Source: JABSSA01 sp039984715 (GTDB lineage: Bacteria > Pseudomonadota > Alphaproteobacteria > Rhodobacterales > Rhodobacteraceae). From it: 64,000 nt of DNA. Shown in pieces: positions 44,156 through 53,406 of the stretch. The translations under genes and the position numbers were made by a program. Under the pieces are notes generated by a model. That model did no database searches. It was given only the letters and a program-made list of their open reading frames with translations, and was not told where the DNA came from. Every line of letters begins with the position of its first letter. Position 1 is the stretch's first letter. The DNA lies in NCBI GenBank assembly GCA_039984715.1, contig JBDWUA010000014.1, forward strand, positions 124,001 through 188,000. Direction: 5' to 3'.

Positions 44156-44344
44156 TCCACAAATATAGAACAAAAACGGAACATTCACCACAAGTTCTTG
44201 CATCATCACCGGAACTTGAAAGTTAGTCTTAGATTTTTATTCGCAAAGGTCGCCCCCGATACGGGCGATGTCGCAATTCGGACAGTTCGACTGCGGCATT
44301 GTGACCAAATGCGCGTAAAGGCCCCTGATTCAAGAGGATAACCC

Positions 44345-45046
44345 ATGTCTGAAGAAGACGATATTGTTTTGGCCGAACTCGACAACGATGAGCTTGTTCA
44401 GCAAATGTTTGACGATCTTTATGATGGTCTTAGGGAAGAGATCGAAGAAGGTGTAAACATCTTACTTGGGCGTGGCTGGGCGCCTTACAAAGTGCTGACA
44501 GAAGCATTGGTTGGCGGGATGACCATCGTTGGACAAGATTTCCGCGACGGTATCTTGTTTGTGCCCGAAGTGTTGCTGGCTGCAAATGCGATGAAGGGCG
44601 GCATGTCCATCCTTAAACCGCTTTTGGCCGAAACAGGTGCGCCACGTGTTGGTAAGATGGTGATTGGAACCGTTAAGGGTGACATTCACGACATTGGCAA
44701 AAACCTTGTGTCTATGATGATGGAAGGTGCAGGCTTCGAAGTCGTAGACTTGGGCATTAACAACCCTGTCGAAAATTACCTTGAAGCGCTCGAAGCTGAA
44801 CAGGCCGACATTTTGGGTATGTCAGCGCTTTTGACGACAACGATGCCCTATATGAAGGTCGTGATTGATACCTTGGTCGAACAAGGGCTGCGCGACGATT
44901 ATATCGTCTTGGTTGGCGGCGCCCCGTTGAACGAAGAGTTTGGCAAAGCGATCGGTGCGGATGCGTATTGCCGCGATGCAGCCGTTGCGGTTGAAACAGC
45001 AAAAGAGTTTGTTGCGCGCAAGCATAACCAACTCGCTGCTGGGTAA
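44345..45046 (+). CDS. Corrinoid (B12)-binding methyl-carrier protein
   Basis: 233 residues equal to the helical cap plus cobalamin-binding module of MetH/MtbC. Residues 1-95 are the B12-binding cap (LLGRGWAPYKVLTEALVGGM; FVPEVLLAANAMKGGM). Residues about 105-225 are the Rossmann part with the cobalt-ligand His115 in GTVKGDIHDIGKN and later GMSALLTTTMPYMK and VGGAPLN. It would shuttle a methyl group from a methyl donor to homocysteine with Bmt. GAGGAT precedes the ATG. The DUF1638 gene follows after 12 bases. Confidence 0.92.
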   Translation: MSEEDDIVLAELDNDELVQQMFDDLYDGLREEIEEGVNILLGRGWAPYKVLTEALVGGMTIVGQDFRDGILFVPEVLLAANAMKGGMSILKPLLAETGAPRVGKMVIGTVKGDIHDIGKNLVSMMMEGAGFEVVDLGINNPVENYLEALEAEQADILGMSALLTTTMPYMKVVIDTLVEQGLRDDYIVLVGGAPLNEEFGKAIGADAYCRDAAVAVETAKEFVARKHNQLAAG

Positions 45047-45058
45047 AGGTCGGGGCAC

Positions 45059-45694
45059 ATGTCCCTTCCTTCCGATACTGTATTGTCCGAAAATGGGCTT
45101 GCCGCTTCTGGCGGCGGGCGTGTTTTGATCATTGCGTGTGGTGCGTTGGCGCGCGAAATTATCGACCTTAAGGCGGTGAATGGCTGGGATCACTTGGATC
45201 TGACTTGTCTGCCCGCAAACCTTCACTTGTACCCGGAAAAAATCACTGATGCAGTGCGTGGTTCGGTGGCAAAGCATAAGTCGAAATATCACAATATTTT
45301 TGTCGCTTACGCAGATTGTGGGACCGGTGGGTTGCTGAAAGCGGCCTGTGACGAAATGGGTGTTGAGATGATCAAAGGCCCGCATTGCTATAGTTTTTTT
45401 GAAGGAAATGAACGCTTTGCGGAACAAAGTGAACGTGAATTCACCGCGTTCTTTCTTACGGATTTTCTGGTTCGCCAGTTTGACGCCTTTATTTGGCGCC
45501 CTATGGGTTTGGATCGCCACCCAGACTTGCGGGACATGTATTTCGGGAATTACGAAAAACTAGTGTATCAGGCGCAAACCGACGATCCTGAATTGACCGA
45601 AAAAGCAAAAGAATGCGCACAGCGGCTTGGGTTGGCCTTTGAACGCCGCTTTACTGGATATGGCGATCTCGCAAACGTTTTGGCAGAAATCTGA
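45059..45694 (+). CDS. DUF1638 domain protein
   Basis: 211 residues of DUF1638, function unknown. It has IIACGALAREIID near residue 25, YADCGTGGLL near residue 85 and a histidine/cysteine-bearing MIKGPHCYSFFEG. The family is commonly found with corrinoid methyltransfer genes, as here (12 bases after the B12 carrier), so a role in methyl transfer, methyl-donor processing or corrinoid handling is likely. No signal peptide. Confidence 0.83.
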   Translation: MSLPSDTVLSENGLAASGGGRVLIIACGALAREIIDLKAVNGWDHLDLTCLPANLHLYPEKITDAVRGSVAKHKSKYHNIFVAYADCGTGGLLKAACDEMGVEMIKGPHCYSFFEGNERFAEQSEREFTAFFLTDFLVRQFDAFIWRPMGLDRHPDLRDMYFGNYEKLVYQAQTDDPELTEKAKECAQRLGLAFERRFTGYGDLANVLAEI

Positions 45695-45699
45695 GGAAA

Positions 45700-46107
45700 C
45701 TAGCCTGCGGCGGCAATACTGCGAACGCGTTCGATCATTGCACGCAACCCATTCGAACGTTGAGCTGACAAATGGTCGGTCAATCCGATGCGGCCCATTT
45801 CAGCGCGTGCGTCCACGGCCAGAACATCTGATAACGTCAGGCCATTATACAATTTGCGCAAAACAGCGATCAATCCGTTGACGATCATCGCATCACTTTC
45901 GCCATCAAATGTCAGCACGTTGGCGTTGACCTTAACATGCAACCAAACCTGACTGGCACATCCGTCGACCTTGGTTGCGGGTACTTTTAAACCGTCTGGT
46001 AAAGGGTCCATGGCCTTGCCCTCTTCGATGACATGCCGATAGCGATCTTCCCAATCTTCGAGGAATTCGAAATCTTCAACGATGTGTTCAAACGCTTCTG
46101 TCGCCAT
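45700..46107 (-). CDS. sufE: SufE family sulfur acceptor
   Basis: Takes persulfide sulfur from SufS for iron-sulfur assembly. 135 residues; sulfur-accepting Cys50 in KVDGCASQVWLHV. The rest (EDWEDRYRHVIEEGK; LTLSDVLAVDA) is standard. It stands alone and is convergent with DUF1638, five bases apart. Confidence 0.93.
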   Translation of the reverse strand: MATEAFEHIVEDFEFLEDWEDRYRHVIEEGKAMDPLPDGLKVPATKVDGCASQVWLHVKVNANVLTFDGESDAMIVNGLIAVLRKLYNGLTLSDVLAVDARAEMGRIGLTDHLSAQRSNGLRAMIERVRSIAAAG

Positions 46108-46229
46108 GATCGCCTCTTTCTTTGATCATGACCTAGGACGCACATCTGCAAAGGTCCAGACCAACACGTCTTTTCAAAGTGAGGTCGTTGCGCTACGACA
46201 CTGTCAAAAGACCATGGAGGGGCCAGTCG

Positions 46230-46757
46230 ATGCGTCGCGTCACCATTTTACTAATCGTTGCCGTACTTGGGCTGACCGCGTGCGGAACAGTCAGGGACAG
46301 CCGTATTAATCCATTCAATTGGTTTGGTGGCAGCCGGGAAGAACCCGTGCAAACAACACAAAAGGCCGATAATCCACTGATTCCAGAAAAATCCGGTGGT
46401 TTGTTCAATCGAAAAAGAGACTTGGGAGACACCTATACGGGTGTGCCTGTGAATGTGGTACGTGACCTTGTTATTGAACGCGTCCCCGGAGGAGCGATCA
46501 TTCGAGTCACTGGCGTGTCACAATTTCAGAACGTTTATGATGTTCGTCTGACACCCGTCGACGAAGATGAAGAGGCCGTTGAAGGCGTTTTGGAATATCG
46601 TCTAGAGGCGCGCATTCCTGAAAAGCCAATTTCCGGTGGTGATGAACGTTTGCGGACGATCGTTGTTGCGCGAACCATTACAGACAACGAATTGGAATCA
46701 GTGCGACAGATTCGAGTCATTGGTCAGGACAATGCGCGCGTTACTGCGCGGCGCTGA
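46230..46757 (+). CDS. Predicted lipoprotein of unknown function
   Basis: 175 residues. Signal MRRVTILLIVAVLGLTACGT has a lipobox LTAC with lipidated Cys17; the following residues are not Asp, so outer-membrane sorting is possible. The mature part has a low-complexity linker (about 20-70) and a compact beta-rich domain (VRDLVIERVPGGAIIRVTGV; RTIVVARTITDNELESVRQI). The start is ATG 46230 with GGAGGGG nine bases before it; 17 more upstream codons are ignored. Common in Rhodobacteraceae, function not known to me. Convergent with rnd. Confidence 0.72.
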   Translation: MRRVTILLIVAVLGLTACGTVRDSRINPFNWFGGSREEPVQTTQKADNPLIPEKSGGLFNRKRDLGDTYTGVPVNVVRDLVIERVPGGAIIRVTGVSQFQNVYDVRLTPVDEDEEAVEGVLEYRLEARIPEKPISGGDERLRTIVVARTITDNELESVRQIRVIGQDNARVTARR

Positions 46758-46786
46758 TCTGTCGAATTGCTAAAGACGCGTGTAAA

Positions 46787-47947
46787 TTAGTCTATTGGAA
46801 TGATCTGAACGTCATTTCCATTGGCCGTCAGCGCAATCTTACCTTCGCACAGGCGCAATGCGTCATCGCCGAACACTTCCATGCGCCATCCTGTAAGTGC
46901 CGGCATGTCGCGTTCTCCGGCGGACAACGCGTCCAAATCCGAAGCTGACGCGATCAGTTTCGCGGCAACCCCTGCATGTTCCGTTTTTGCTTTCAACAAG
47001 ACACGCAGCAAATCGGCCAACGCTGGATTAACTTGCAGTCGATCACGGCTGTGATCCACGCTTGGCAATAACTTGTCCGGCAAGTTAGCAGCCCTCTGGA
47101 TCGCCTGAAGAATACCGTCTGCGATATCCCCTTTGCGAGCTTCACGCAAAAGCAACCGTGCGCGGTTCAATTCTTCTGTGTTTTTCGGTTTCAGGCTGGC
47201 CAACTCGATCAAAGCATCATCTTTGTAAACACGGTTTCGCGGAACATTTTTGCCCTGCGCATGTTTTTCGCGAAAGGCTGCCAGTTCGCGAACATTGGCC
47301 AAAAACCGAGAGTTGTTCGTCCGTGTTTTGACGCGCTTCCACGCATTTTGAGGCTCAATAATGTAAGTTGTCGGCGTGAGCAGTACTTTTAACTCTTCTG
47401 ACACCCACCGCGTGCGTTTGGTTTTATCCAATTCCTTAGACAGGAATTCATAGATCGTGCGCAAATGCGTGACATCCGCCAAGGCGTAAGTCATCTGGGC
47501 ATCTGTCAATGGTCTGCGCGACCAATCTGTAAACCGGGATGTTTTGTCCAGCTTTGCACGGGCGATCTTTTTCACCAGCGTTTCGTACCCAACTTGTTCA
47601 CCAAAGCCGCACACCATCGCAGCGACCTGCGTATCAAACAGAGGTTCTGGGAAAACCTGTGCATCGACAAAGAAAATTTCCAAGTCTTGCCGGGCCGCGT
47701 GAAACACTTTGACGACGGACGTGTCGCGAAACAACGCATAAAGCGGTTCAAGCGACAGACCATCAGAAAGTGGATCAACCAAAACAGCGTCGGTTTTTCC
47801 GTCACCCGGATACGCCAATTGGATTAGGCACAATTTGGAATAGTAGGTGCGTTCGCGAAGAAACTCGGTATCGACCGTCACGTAATCATATTTGGCAGCT
47901 TCAGTACAAAAAGCGTGCAATTCGTCGGTCGTCGTAAGTGTAATCAT
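46787..47947 (-). CDS. rnd: Ribonuclease D
   Basis: 3'-5' exoribonuclease for tRNA and other stable RNAs. 386 residues. DEDD nuclease: VTVDTEFLRERTY (Asp and Glu), FHAARQDLEIFF and YALADVTHLRTIY; then HRDC-type helical parts (NVRELAAFREKHAQGKNVPR). It follows purM-purN on the same strand after 75 bases. Confidence 0.94.
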   Translation of the reverse strand: MITLTTTDELHAFCTEAAKYDYVTVDTEFLRERTYYSKLCLIQLAYPGDGKTDAVLVDPLSDGLSLEPLYALFRDTSVVKVFHAARQDLEIFFVDAQVFPEPLFDTQVAAMVCGFGEQVGYETLVKKIARAKLDKTSRFTDWSRRPLTDAQMTYALADVTHLRTIYEFLSKELDKTKRTRWVSEELKVLLTPTTYIIEPQNAWKRVKTRTNNSRFLANVRELAAFREKHAQGKNVPRNRVYKDDALIELASLKPKNTEELNRARLLLREARKGDIADGILQAIQRAANLPDKLLPSVDHSRDRLQVNPALADLLRVLLKAKTEHAGVAAKLIASASDLDALSAGERDMPALTGWRMEVFGDDALRLCEGKIALTANGNDVQIIPID

Positions 47948-48022
47948 TCGTAATCCATCACAACCCCAAGTGGCGCGGGCCTAAAAGACTTACACGAAAG
48001 TAAATCCAAGGGCCAGTGCCCG

Positions 48023-48613
48023 TCAAAGATCAAAACGTGTTCTGTTTCCGCCTGCGAAACGACGCAGCACCTTGGGGTATAATTGATGCTCTTTCGTCAA
48101 CACTCGTGCGGCCAAACTGTCCACTGTGTCGCCTGTTTCAATCGGTACCACGGCTTGGCCAAGGATCGGACCGTCATCCAATACTGGTGTCACAATATGT
48201 ACGCTGCATCCTGCTGTGGTGTCACCGGCATCCAACGCACGCGCATGTGTGCTCAAGCCCGGATATTTTGGCAACAAGGATGGATGAATGTTCAGCATTT
48301 GATTGGCGCGCGCATCCACAAAAGCTGGGGACAAAACACGCATAAACCCGGCCAAACAAAATAGATCAGCGTTATATGGCGCAAGCGCTTTGTCGACACT
48401 GCCCTCGAATGCGGCCTTGTCTTTGCCAAAGGAACGATGATCCACCACTTCGGTCGCAAGCCCTTTGGACGTGGCCCAACCAATACCCGCAGCATCTGGA
48501 TTGTTTGAGAATATCACACACGGACGCGCGGGATGATCACCCTGCATACTTTCGACGAGGGTGCGCATATTCGACCCACCGCCCGAAATAAAAATGGCGA
48601 CCCGTTTCGTCAA
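48023..48613 (-). CDS. purN: Phosphoribosylglycinamide formyltransferase
   Basis: Third step of purine synthesis using 10-formyl-tetrahydrofolate. 196 residues; AIFISGGGSNMRTLVESM at the start, catalytic Asn-His in MLNIHPSLLPKYPGL and the Asp region VHIVTPVLDDGPILGQ. Its ATG overlaps the purM stop (ATGA). Confidence 0.95.
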   Translation of the reverse strand: MTKRVAIFISGGGSNMRTLVESMQGDHPARPCVIFSNNPDAAGIGWATSKGLATEVVDHRSFGKDKAAFEGSVDKALAPYNADLFCLAGFMRVLSPAFVDARANQMLNIHPSLLPKYPGLSTHARALDAGDTTAGCSVHIVTPVLDDGPILGQAVVPIETGDTVDSLAARVLTKEHQLYPKVLRRFAGGNRTRFDL

Positions 48614-49647
48614 AAAAGTGACCCGCTGTATTGAACGCCCTGCCCTTCGGATACGGTGCCGATGCGCACTGTATCTGAGCCGAGGATTTGCAACGCGGCG
48701 TCGGCTTGATCCGCTGGCACTGCGGCAACCATGCCAATGCCCGCGTTGAACGTTTTCAACAGTTCGGATTTCTCAAGACCTCCGACCTTTACCAACCACT
48801 GAAACACAGGGGGCAAGGTCCAGCTGTTCAGGTCGATATGTGCGCACAGGCCTTCCGGCATCATACGCGGGACGTTTTCAGTCAACCCGCCACCCGTAAT
48901 GTGCGAAAACCCGTGAACGACACCGGCACGTGTCGCTTCGACGGCGGGTCGCACATATAATTGGGTCGGCGCCAACAACGCTTCGCCCAATGAAATATCT
49001 GCCCATGGGCACGCATCGTCCCAGCCAAGCCCCGAAAGCTCGACCAGTTTGCGCACCAAGGAATATCCGTTGGAATGAACACCATTGGAGGGCATGCCAA
49101 GTAAAACGTCGCCAGCGATCACATCTCGCGGCAAATCTTGCCCGCGTTCCATCGCACCCACAGCAAATCCGGCAAGGTCAAAATCACCCGGTGGGTACAT
49201 TCCTGGCATTTCAGCGGTCTCACCACCTATCAATGCACACCCAGATGCTTCACATCCGACGGCAATGCCTTCGACGATGCGTGCCGCTTTGTCGACATCC
49301 AGCGCACCGGTCGCGAAATAATCCAGAAAGAATAGAGGTTCCGCGCCCTGACAGATCAAATCATTGACACACATCGCCACCAGATCGATCCCGACTGTAT
49401 CCACATGCCCTGTGTCAATTGCGATGCGCAGCTTGGTGCCGACCCCATCGGTTGCAGCAACAAGGATTGGGTCATTGAAACCCGCCGCCTTTAGATCAAA
49501 CAAACCGCCAAACCCGCCAAGACCGGACATAACACCGGATCGTTTTGTCCGGGCAGCCGCAGGTTTGATGCGATCAACAAGTGTGTTGCCGGCATCAATG
49601 TCTACGCCCGCATCACTGTAAGTTAATCCGTTCTTCTTGTTGCTCAT
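48610..49647 (-). CDS. purM: Phosphoribosylformylglycinamidine cyclo-ligase
   Basis: AIR synthetase, fifth step of purine synthesis. 345 residues, standard length. TYSDAGVDIDAGNTLVDRIK at the N-terminus, DGVGTKLRIAIDTG, LIGGETAEMPGMY and ITGGGLTENVPRMMPEG are all family motifs. ATG 49647 gives MSNKKNGLTYSDAG; 24 upstream codons are not used. First gene of purM-purN. The promoter lies in the 187-base divergent gap shared with the porin gene. Confidence 0.95.
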   Translation of the reverse strand: MSNKKNGLTYSDAGVDIDAGNTLVDRIKPAAARTKRSGVMSGLGGFGGLFDLKAAGFNDPILVAATDGVGTKLRIAIDTGHVDTVGIDLVAMCVNDLICQGAEPLFFLDYFATGALDVDKAARIVEGIAVGCEASGCALIGGETAEMPGMYPPGDFDLAGFAVGAMERGQDLPRDVIAGDVLLGMPSNGVHSNGYSLVRKLVELSGLGWDDACPWADISLGEALLAPTQLYVRPAVEATRAGVVHGFSHITGGGLTENVPRMMPEGLCAHIDLNSWTLPPVFQWLVKVGGLEKSELLKTFNAGIGMVAAVPADQADAALQILGSDTVRIGTVSEGQGVQYSGSLF

Positions 49648-49834
49648 GATCTGTCTCCAGCGCGGGCCGTTTTTTTCTTGCCCGCATTTAGGGCATGCGC
49701 GCTGGACTTGCAAAGGCATTGCTCACAAGTGCGCGATTTGTGCATTAACTACTTTGCCCTCAGGTTAAGCTAACTATGGTGGATCACAGCGTTGCACGCC
49801 AAATCAGCGGGCAAATCGAATAGGGGAAATCACT

Positions 49835-50911
49835 ATGCGATTCTATAAACCAGCACTTGCAGTCCTACCGATCAGCCTCCTAGCAAGTGGAGCTTTTGCG
49901 CAAGATCAGCCGGAAGACAACCGTCTTAAATTCTCAATAAGTGGCCAAATCAACCGCGGCATCCTGTTCTTTGATGACGGAGGTGAAACCGGTGAAATAT
50001 TTGTTGATAATGACAACTCATCAACACGTTTGCGTGCCACATTGTCTTACGATTTCGGACAAGTCACCATTGGTGGTCACACCGAGTTCGAATTTGAATT
50101 CAGCTCTACAGCAGAGATAAACCAGATAAACACTGACGATAGTGTTTCCGTCGCGAATGAACGTAAGTTTGAGCTTTTTGTTGAGGGTGGATTTGGTCGT
50201 CTGTCATTTGGCCAAGGCGACAGTGCGTCGAATGGCGCATCAGAAGTTGATTTGTCCGGTACAACGGTCGTTGGGTATTCCGGCATAGCTGACTTTGCTG
50301 GTGGTTTGTTACTTCGGGATGGCGCGGGCGCATTGACCACGAGCCGTATCGGTAACTTCTTTTCCAACCTCGATGGAAACAGCCGAATAGAACGCATTCG
50401 CTATGACACCCCGACGTATAAAGGGTTCACAGGGTCAATCTCTTTGGGTCAAGATGATCAAGAAGACCTCGCGATCCGGTACAAAAATGATTACGGCGAT
50501 TACAAAGTCGCTGGTGCTATTTCTTACAGCACAACGAATTCGCGGGATCGTATCCACGGATCTGTGTCAGCGCTGCATAATCCGACCGGGATCAGCCTGA
50601 CTTTTGCATCAGGCAGCGACGATCTGGATTCTGGTGCACGTGACCCGGGCTTTAATTACGTCAAAGTTGGATATCAAACGAACGATCTCTTGGCTTGGGG
50701 TAAAACCGCATTTTCGATCGATTACTATGATGGCAGCGATATCGGAGCCGCAGGAAGCGATTCTGAATCATTCGCGTTGCTGGCTGTGCAGAACATCGAC
50801 CGTTACAACACTGAAATCTATGCAGGCTACCGGACCTATAGCGTAGATTCACCGGGTCAGACGTTTCAGGATCTTGACGGCTTCCTAGTTGGTGCGCGGT
50901 TCAAATTCTAA
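49835..50911 (+). CDS. Outer-membrane porin (Rhodobacter porin type)
   Basis: 358 residues. Signal peptide MRFYKPALAVLPISLLASGA ending FAQ|DQ near residue 22. The mature protein has repeated amphipathic beta-strands and the porin hallmarks LKFSISGQINRGILFFDDG, LSYDFGQVTIGGHTEFEFEF and GRLSFGQGD. It ends with LVGARFKF, the terminal phenylalanine needed for outer-membrane insertion. GGGGAAAT precedes the ATG. Own terminator follows. Confidence 0.93.
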   Translation: MRFYKPALAVLPISLLASGAFAQDQPEDNRLKFSISGQINRGILFFDDGGETGEIFVDNDNSSTRLRATLSYDFGQVTIGGHTEFEFEFSSTAEINQINTDDSVSVANERKFELFVEGGFGRLSFGQGDSASNGASEVDLSGTTVVGYSGIADFAGGLLLRDGAGALTTSRIGNFFSNLDGNSRIERIRYDTPTYKGFTGSISLGQDDQEDLAIRYKNDYGDYKVAGAISYSTTNSRDRIHGSVSALHNPTGISLTFASGSDDLDSGARDPGFNYVKVGYQTNDLLAWGKTAFSIDYYDGSDIGAAGSDSESFALLAVQNIDRYNTEIYAGYRTYSVDSPGQTFQDLDGFLVGARFKF

Positions 50912-50920
50912 ATTCAGACG

Positions 50921-50946
50921 CAAGCGCGGCATATCTGCCGCGCTTG
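50921..50946 (+). terminator. Porin terminator
   Basis: CAAGCGCGGCA and TGCCGCGCTTG form a perfect 11-bp stem with a four-base loop (TATC), ten bases past the stop; CCTTTGGG follows, a weak T tail. Confidence 0.8.
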
Positions 50947-50996
50947 CCTTTGGGCATCTTGACACGGGTGGCACCAGTGGTATTTCCGCATTCAGG

Positions 50997-51073
50997 GGGC
51001 CTGTAGCTCAACTGGTTAGAGCAGAGCGCTCATAACGCTTTGGTTGCGGGTTCAAGTCCTGCCGGGCCTACCA
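50997..51073 (+). tRNA. tRNA with anticodon CAT (Met, or Ile2 type)
   Basis: 77 nt with encoded CCA. Acceptor stem GGGCCTG/CGGGCCT (ends in a G-U pair), D arm GCTCAACTGGTTAGAGC, anticodon loop CTCATAA, T arm GCGGGTTCAAGTCCTGC. The absence of a C1-A72 mismatch excludes the initiator. The anticodon/variable region TCATAACGCTTTGGTTGC resembles tRNA-Ile2, in which the C34 is changed to lysidine, so the true amino acid may be isoleucine. Confidence 0.93.
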
Positions 51074-51085
51074 ACATCGCCGTAT

Positions 51086-51841
51086 TCACGCCGCGATGCT
51101 CTCCTCCTCCGCGTAAATCAGATGATCAATGTTCGTTAATGGATATAGATCACCGGATGCACTGTAGTTTTCAAGATTTGCCAACCGATACCCCTGCCCG
51201 CGTACGGTTTCGATCAAATCACTTGGTGCGCCGGCAGCGCCAAGGCGTGTTCGCATGCCGTTTAAGAACACTTCTAGAACGCGCGAATCTGGTGTCTCGT
51301 CTATTCCGTACAATTCACCCAAAATCTTGCTCTTAGTGACAACAGTCGTTTGGTTCAGGCACAAAGTTTCAAATATTTGATATTGCGAAGGCGACAATGC
51401 CACACGAACGCCAGCCCAATGCACCGCATGATCCCTTAAGTCCAACGACAAAGGACCATTTTGAAGGACGGGTCGCGAATTTCCATTTCGCCGAGACGTG
51501 ACCGCCAACAAGCGATGTTTGATTTCTTGAAACGCCATTTTGGGGGACACAATGTCGTCTGCACCCAAATCCAAGCCAGTAAGCGAAACATCAATTGAAT
51601 CGTCGTTGTTTAACAGCAATATCGACGCATTTGGTTGTTCTTTGCGCAATTGGCTTAACGCGACGCGCCAACGCAAATCAGGCAAGTCTGTTTCCAGAAT
51701 GATTGCAGGGCTGTCCAGGAGATCAAGGCATTCAAAGACTTCGATACCGTCTTTTGCCGTCGTCGTTTGAAAACCCGCTTCGCGCAAACCTGCTTCGATC
51801 CGCGCGCCGTCCCATGTTGTTACACTCATTAAAATTCGCAT
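51086..51841 (-). CDS. OmpR/CtrA-type regulator with degenerate receiver
   Basis: 251 residues. The N-terminal 115 residues have the receiver fold, but the phospho-acceptor position holds Glu50 (IILETDLPDLR against the usual LLDxxLPDM) and the acidic pocket is replaced by VTTWD. It should therefore not be phosphorylated in the usual way. Residues about 130-225 are a winged helix (VALSPSQYQIFETLCLNQTT; EVFLNGMRTRLG; TVRGQGYRLANL) close in style to CtrA. A tail of 25 residues follows. The EnvZ-like kinase gene 200 bases upstream on the same strand may be unrelated. ATG 51841 gives MRILMSVTTWDG. Confidence 0.8.
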   Translation of the reverse strand: MRILMSVTTWDGARIEAGLREAGFQTTTAKDGIEVFECLDLLDSPAIILETDLPDLRWRVALSQLRKEQPNASILLLNNDDSIDVSLTGLDLGADDIVSPKMAFQEIKHRLLAVTSRRNGNSRPVLQNGPLSLDLRDHAVHWAGVRVALSPSQYQIFETLCLNQTTVVTKSKILGELYGIDETPDSRVLEVFLNGMRTRLGAAGAPSDLIETVRGQGYRLANLENYSASGDLYPLTNIDHLIYAEEESIAA

Positions 51842-52049
51842 CGCAATCGCTCCACTTGTTATTGGTGGTCCCGATTGCGTCGCATGGCCCAACGCAGGAC
51901 CACGCACATGGTAGTTAATCTGTCACCGCAGCATTTATGCCTTGGCCTTCCACCCGGTTTTACGATGTCGGGCGACCGCTTTTCCAGTCAAATATTGTGA
52001 AAAGGTTAACGCACCTTGGTACCAGGCCTGGCTTTCGTTGCTGCGATCC

Positions 52050-53366
52050 TTAACGCGCAATCACGATGTCCGCGCGCAAGCCGCCTAAACTTTCACTGGT
52101 GCCCAAACGCAAAACGCCGCCATGCGCACGTGCAATATCTGTTGCGATGGCAAGGCCAAGACCAACGCCGCTGCCCCTGTCTTGATTGCGCGATGGATCA
52201 AGCCGCGTGAACGGCTTTTGCGCTTCGGCACGCTGGGCTTCGGGGATTCCGGGGCCTGGGTCTTCGACCCGTAACCGCAACGATTTATCGGTCACTTGCA
52301 CAGACACTTCGGCACGTCCGCCATATCGCACGGCATTGGAAATAAGATTGTCTAACGCCCGTCGCATGGCCCCTTCACGCAGCATGACGTCGCCTTTCCC
52401 TTCAAGGATATTTAACGTCACATCCTGACCCGCGCGTTGGGCTTCGCTCACTACGCTTTTGGCCAGCTCAATTGCGTCCACAGATTCTGACGTGCCCTCG
52501 CCTGCACTTCTCGTGAAATTCAAGAATTCGTCGATCATTTGTTGCATGGCTTCGACGTCATGCAAGATCGGTTTGGCAATATCCTCATCCATCAATGACA
52601 GTTCCAAACGCATACGCGTCAATGGCGTGCGCAAGTCATGGCTTACACCGGACAACATCAACGTGCGCGTTTCGATCTGACGTTCGATCCGTTGACGCAT
52701 ATCGACAAAAGCAGCACCAGCGGCCCTCACCTCCGTTGCACCAGCAGGTGTATAGGGATCATGGCGGCCGCGACCAAACGCTTCGGATGCCTGAGCCAAA
52801 CGTTTGATGGGGCGCAATTGATTACGTAAATAGATTAGCGCCACGACAGTTATCAAAACGCTGTAAAACACCATGTTCACAAAAAGCTGGTGCGGGTTCT
52901 TTGCCGAAACGCGCCGCCGATCAAATCCAATCTCAATGACCGCTGACTTGGTCTGGGCGATCAAACGCACTGTTTTATCTCGGGACAGATCAATAACGCG
53001 CAATTCGGGCACGTTCATCAACAGTTCCCGCATGATGATCCGGCCAGAGAAATCAAACCACTTTCGTTGATTGCCTTCCGTCAACACAGCATCGTCAACG
53101 ACACGCACATTCATCTGCAATGGTTCAAGCTCGGCTTTAATCGCTTCTTCTATGTTTGGTTCACTGATCTGGTCGGCCAAATTCAGCACCAAACGCAATT
53201 CTCGCGTGACGGTCGTCGACATCTGCAATGTCACGTCCTCAAAATGGCGCTGTGTAAAGACTACGGACACGACAAGTTGCACGCAGATCACGGGCAGCAA
53301 AAGAATAAGCGCTGCACGCCCATACAGGCTTCGAGGCATATATCGTTTGAGCCATTGGAATATCAT
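52050..53366 (-). CDS. EnvZ-like sensor histidine kinase
   Basis: 438 residues. Two membrane spans (about 18-38 and 165-182) with a periplasmic part of about 125 residues, a HAMP domain (LRPIKRLAQASEAFGRGR), the phospho-histidine in LSGVSHDLRTPLTRMRLEL and ATP boxes NLISNAVRYG, DPGPGIP and GSGVGLGLAI. It is of the EnvZ/OmpR-kinase type. The neighbour downstream is a regulator with no phosphorylatable Asp, so the cognate regulator is probably elsewhere. Confidence 0.88.
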   Translation of the reverse strand: MIFQWLKRYMPRSLYGRAALILLLPVICVQLVVSVVFTQRHFEDVTLQMSTTVTRELRLVLNLADQISEPNIEEAIKAELEPLQMNVRVVDDAVLTEGNQRKWFDFSGRIIMRELLMNVPELRVIDLSRDKTVRLIAQTKSAVIEIGFDRRRVSAKNPHQLFVNMVFYSVLITVVALIYLRNQLRPIKRLAQASEAFGRGRHDPYTPAGATEVRAAGAAFVDMRQRIERQIETRTLMLSGVSHDLRTPLTRMRLELSLMDEDIAKPILHDVEAMQQMIDEFLNFTRSAGEGTSESVDAIELAKSVVSEAQRAGQDVTLNILEGKGDVMLREGAMRRALDNLISNAVRYGGRAEVSVQVTDKSLRLRVEDPGPGIPEAQRAEAQKPFTRLDPSRNQDRGSGVGLGLAIATDIARAHGGVLRLGTSESLGGLRADIVIAR

Positions 53367-53406
53367 GCGCTAAACTTAACCGCATGAACCCCAATGGAAA
53401 AGCAAG

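Noticed and set aside
43100..44341. 413-codon plus-strand frame opposite the radical SAM gene
   Set aside because: The minus-strand frame has the CxxxCxxC motif and family sequence; the plus frame shows no family features.
44156..44344. SAM, SAH or cobalamin riboswitch before the corrinoid protein or bmt
   Set aside because: Only a short CGCCC/GGGCG stem is present; none of the conserved riboswitch boxes could be found, and the bmt leader is only 34 bases long.
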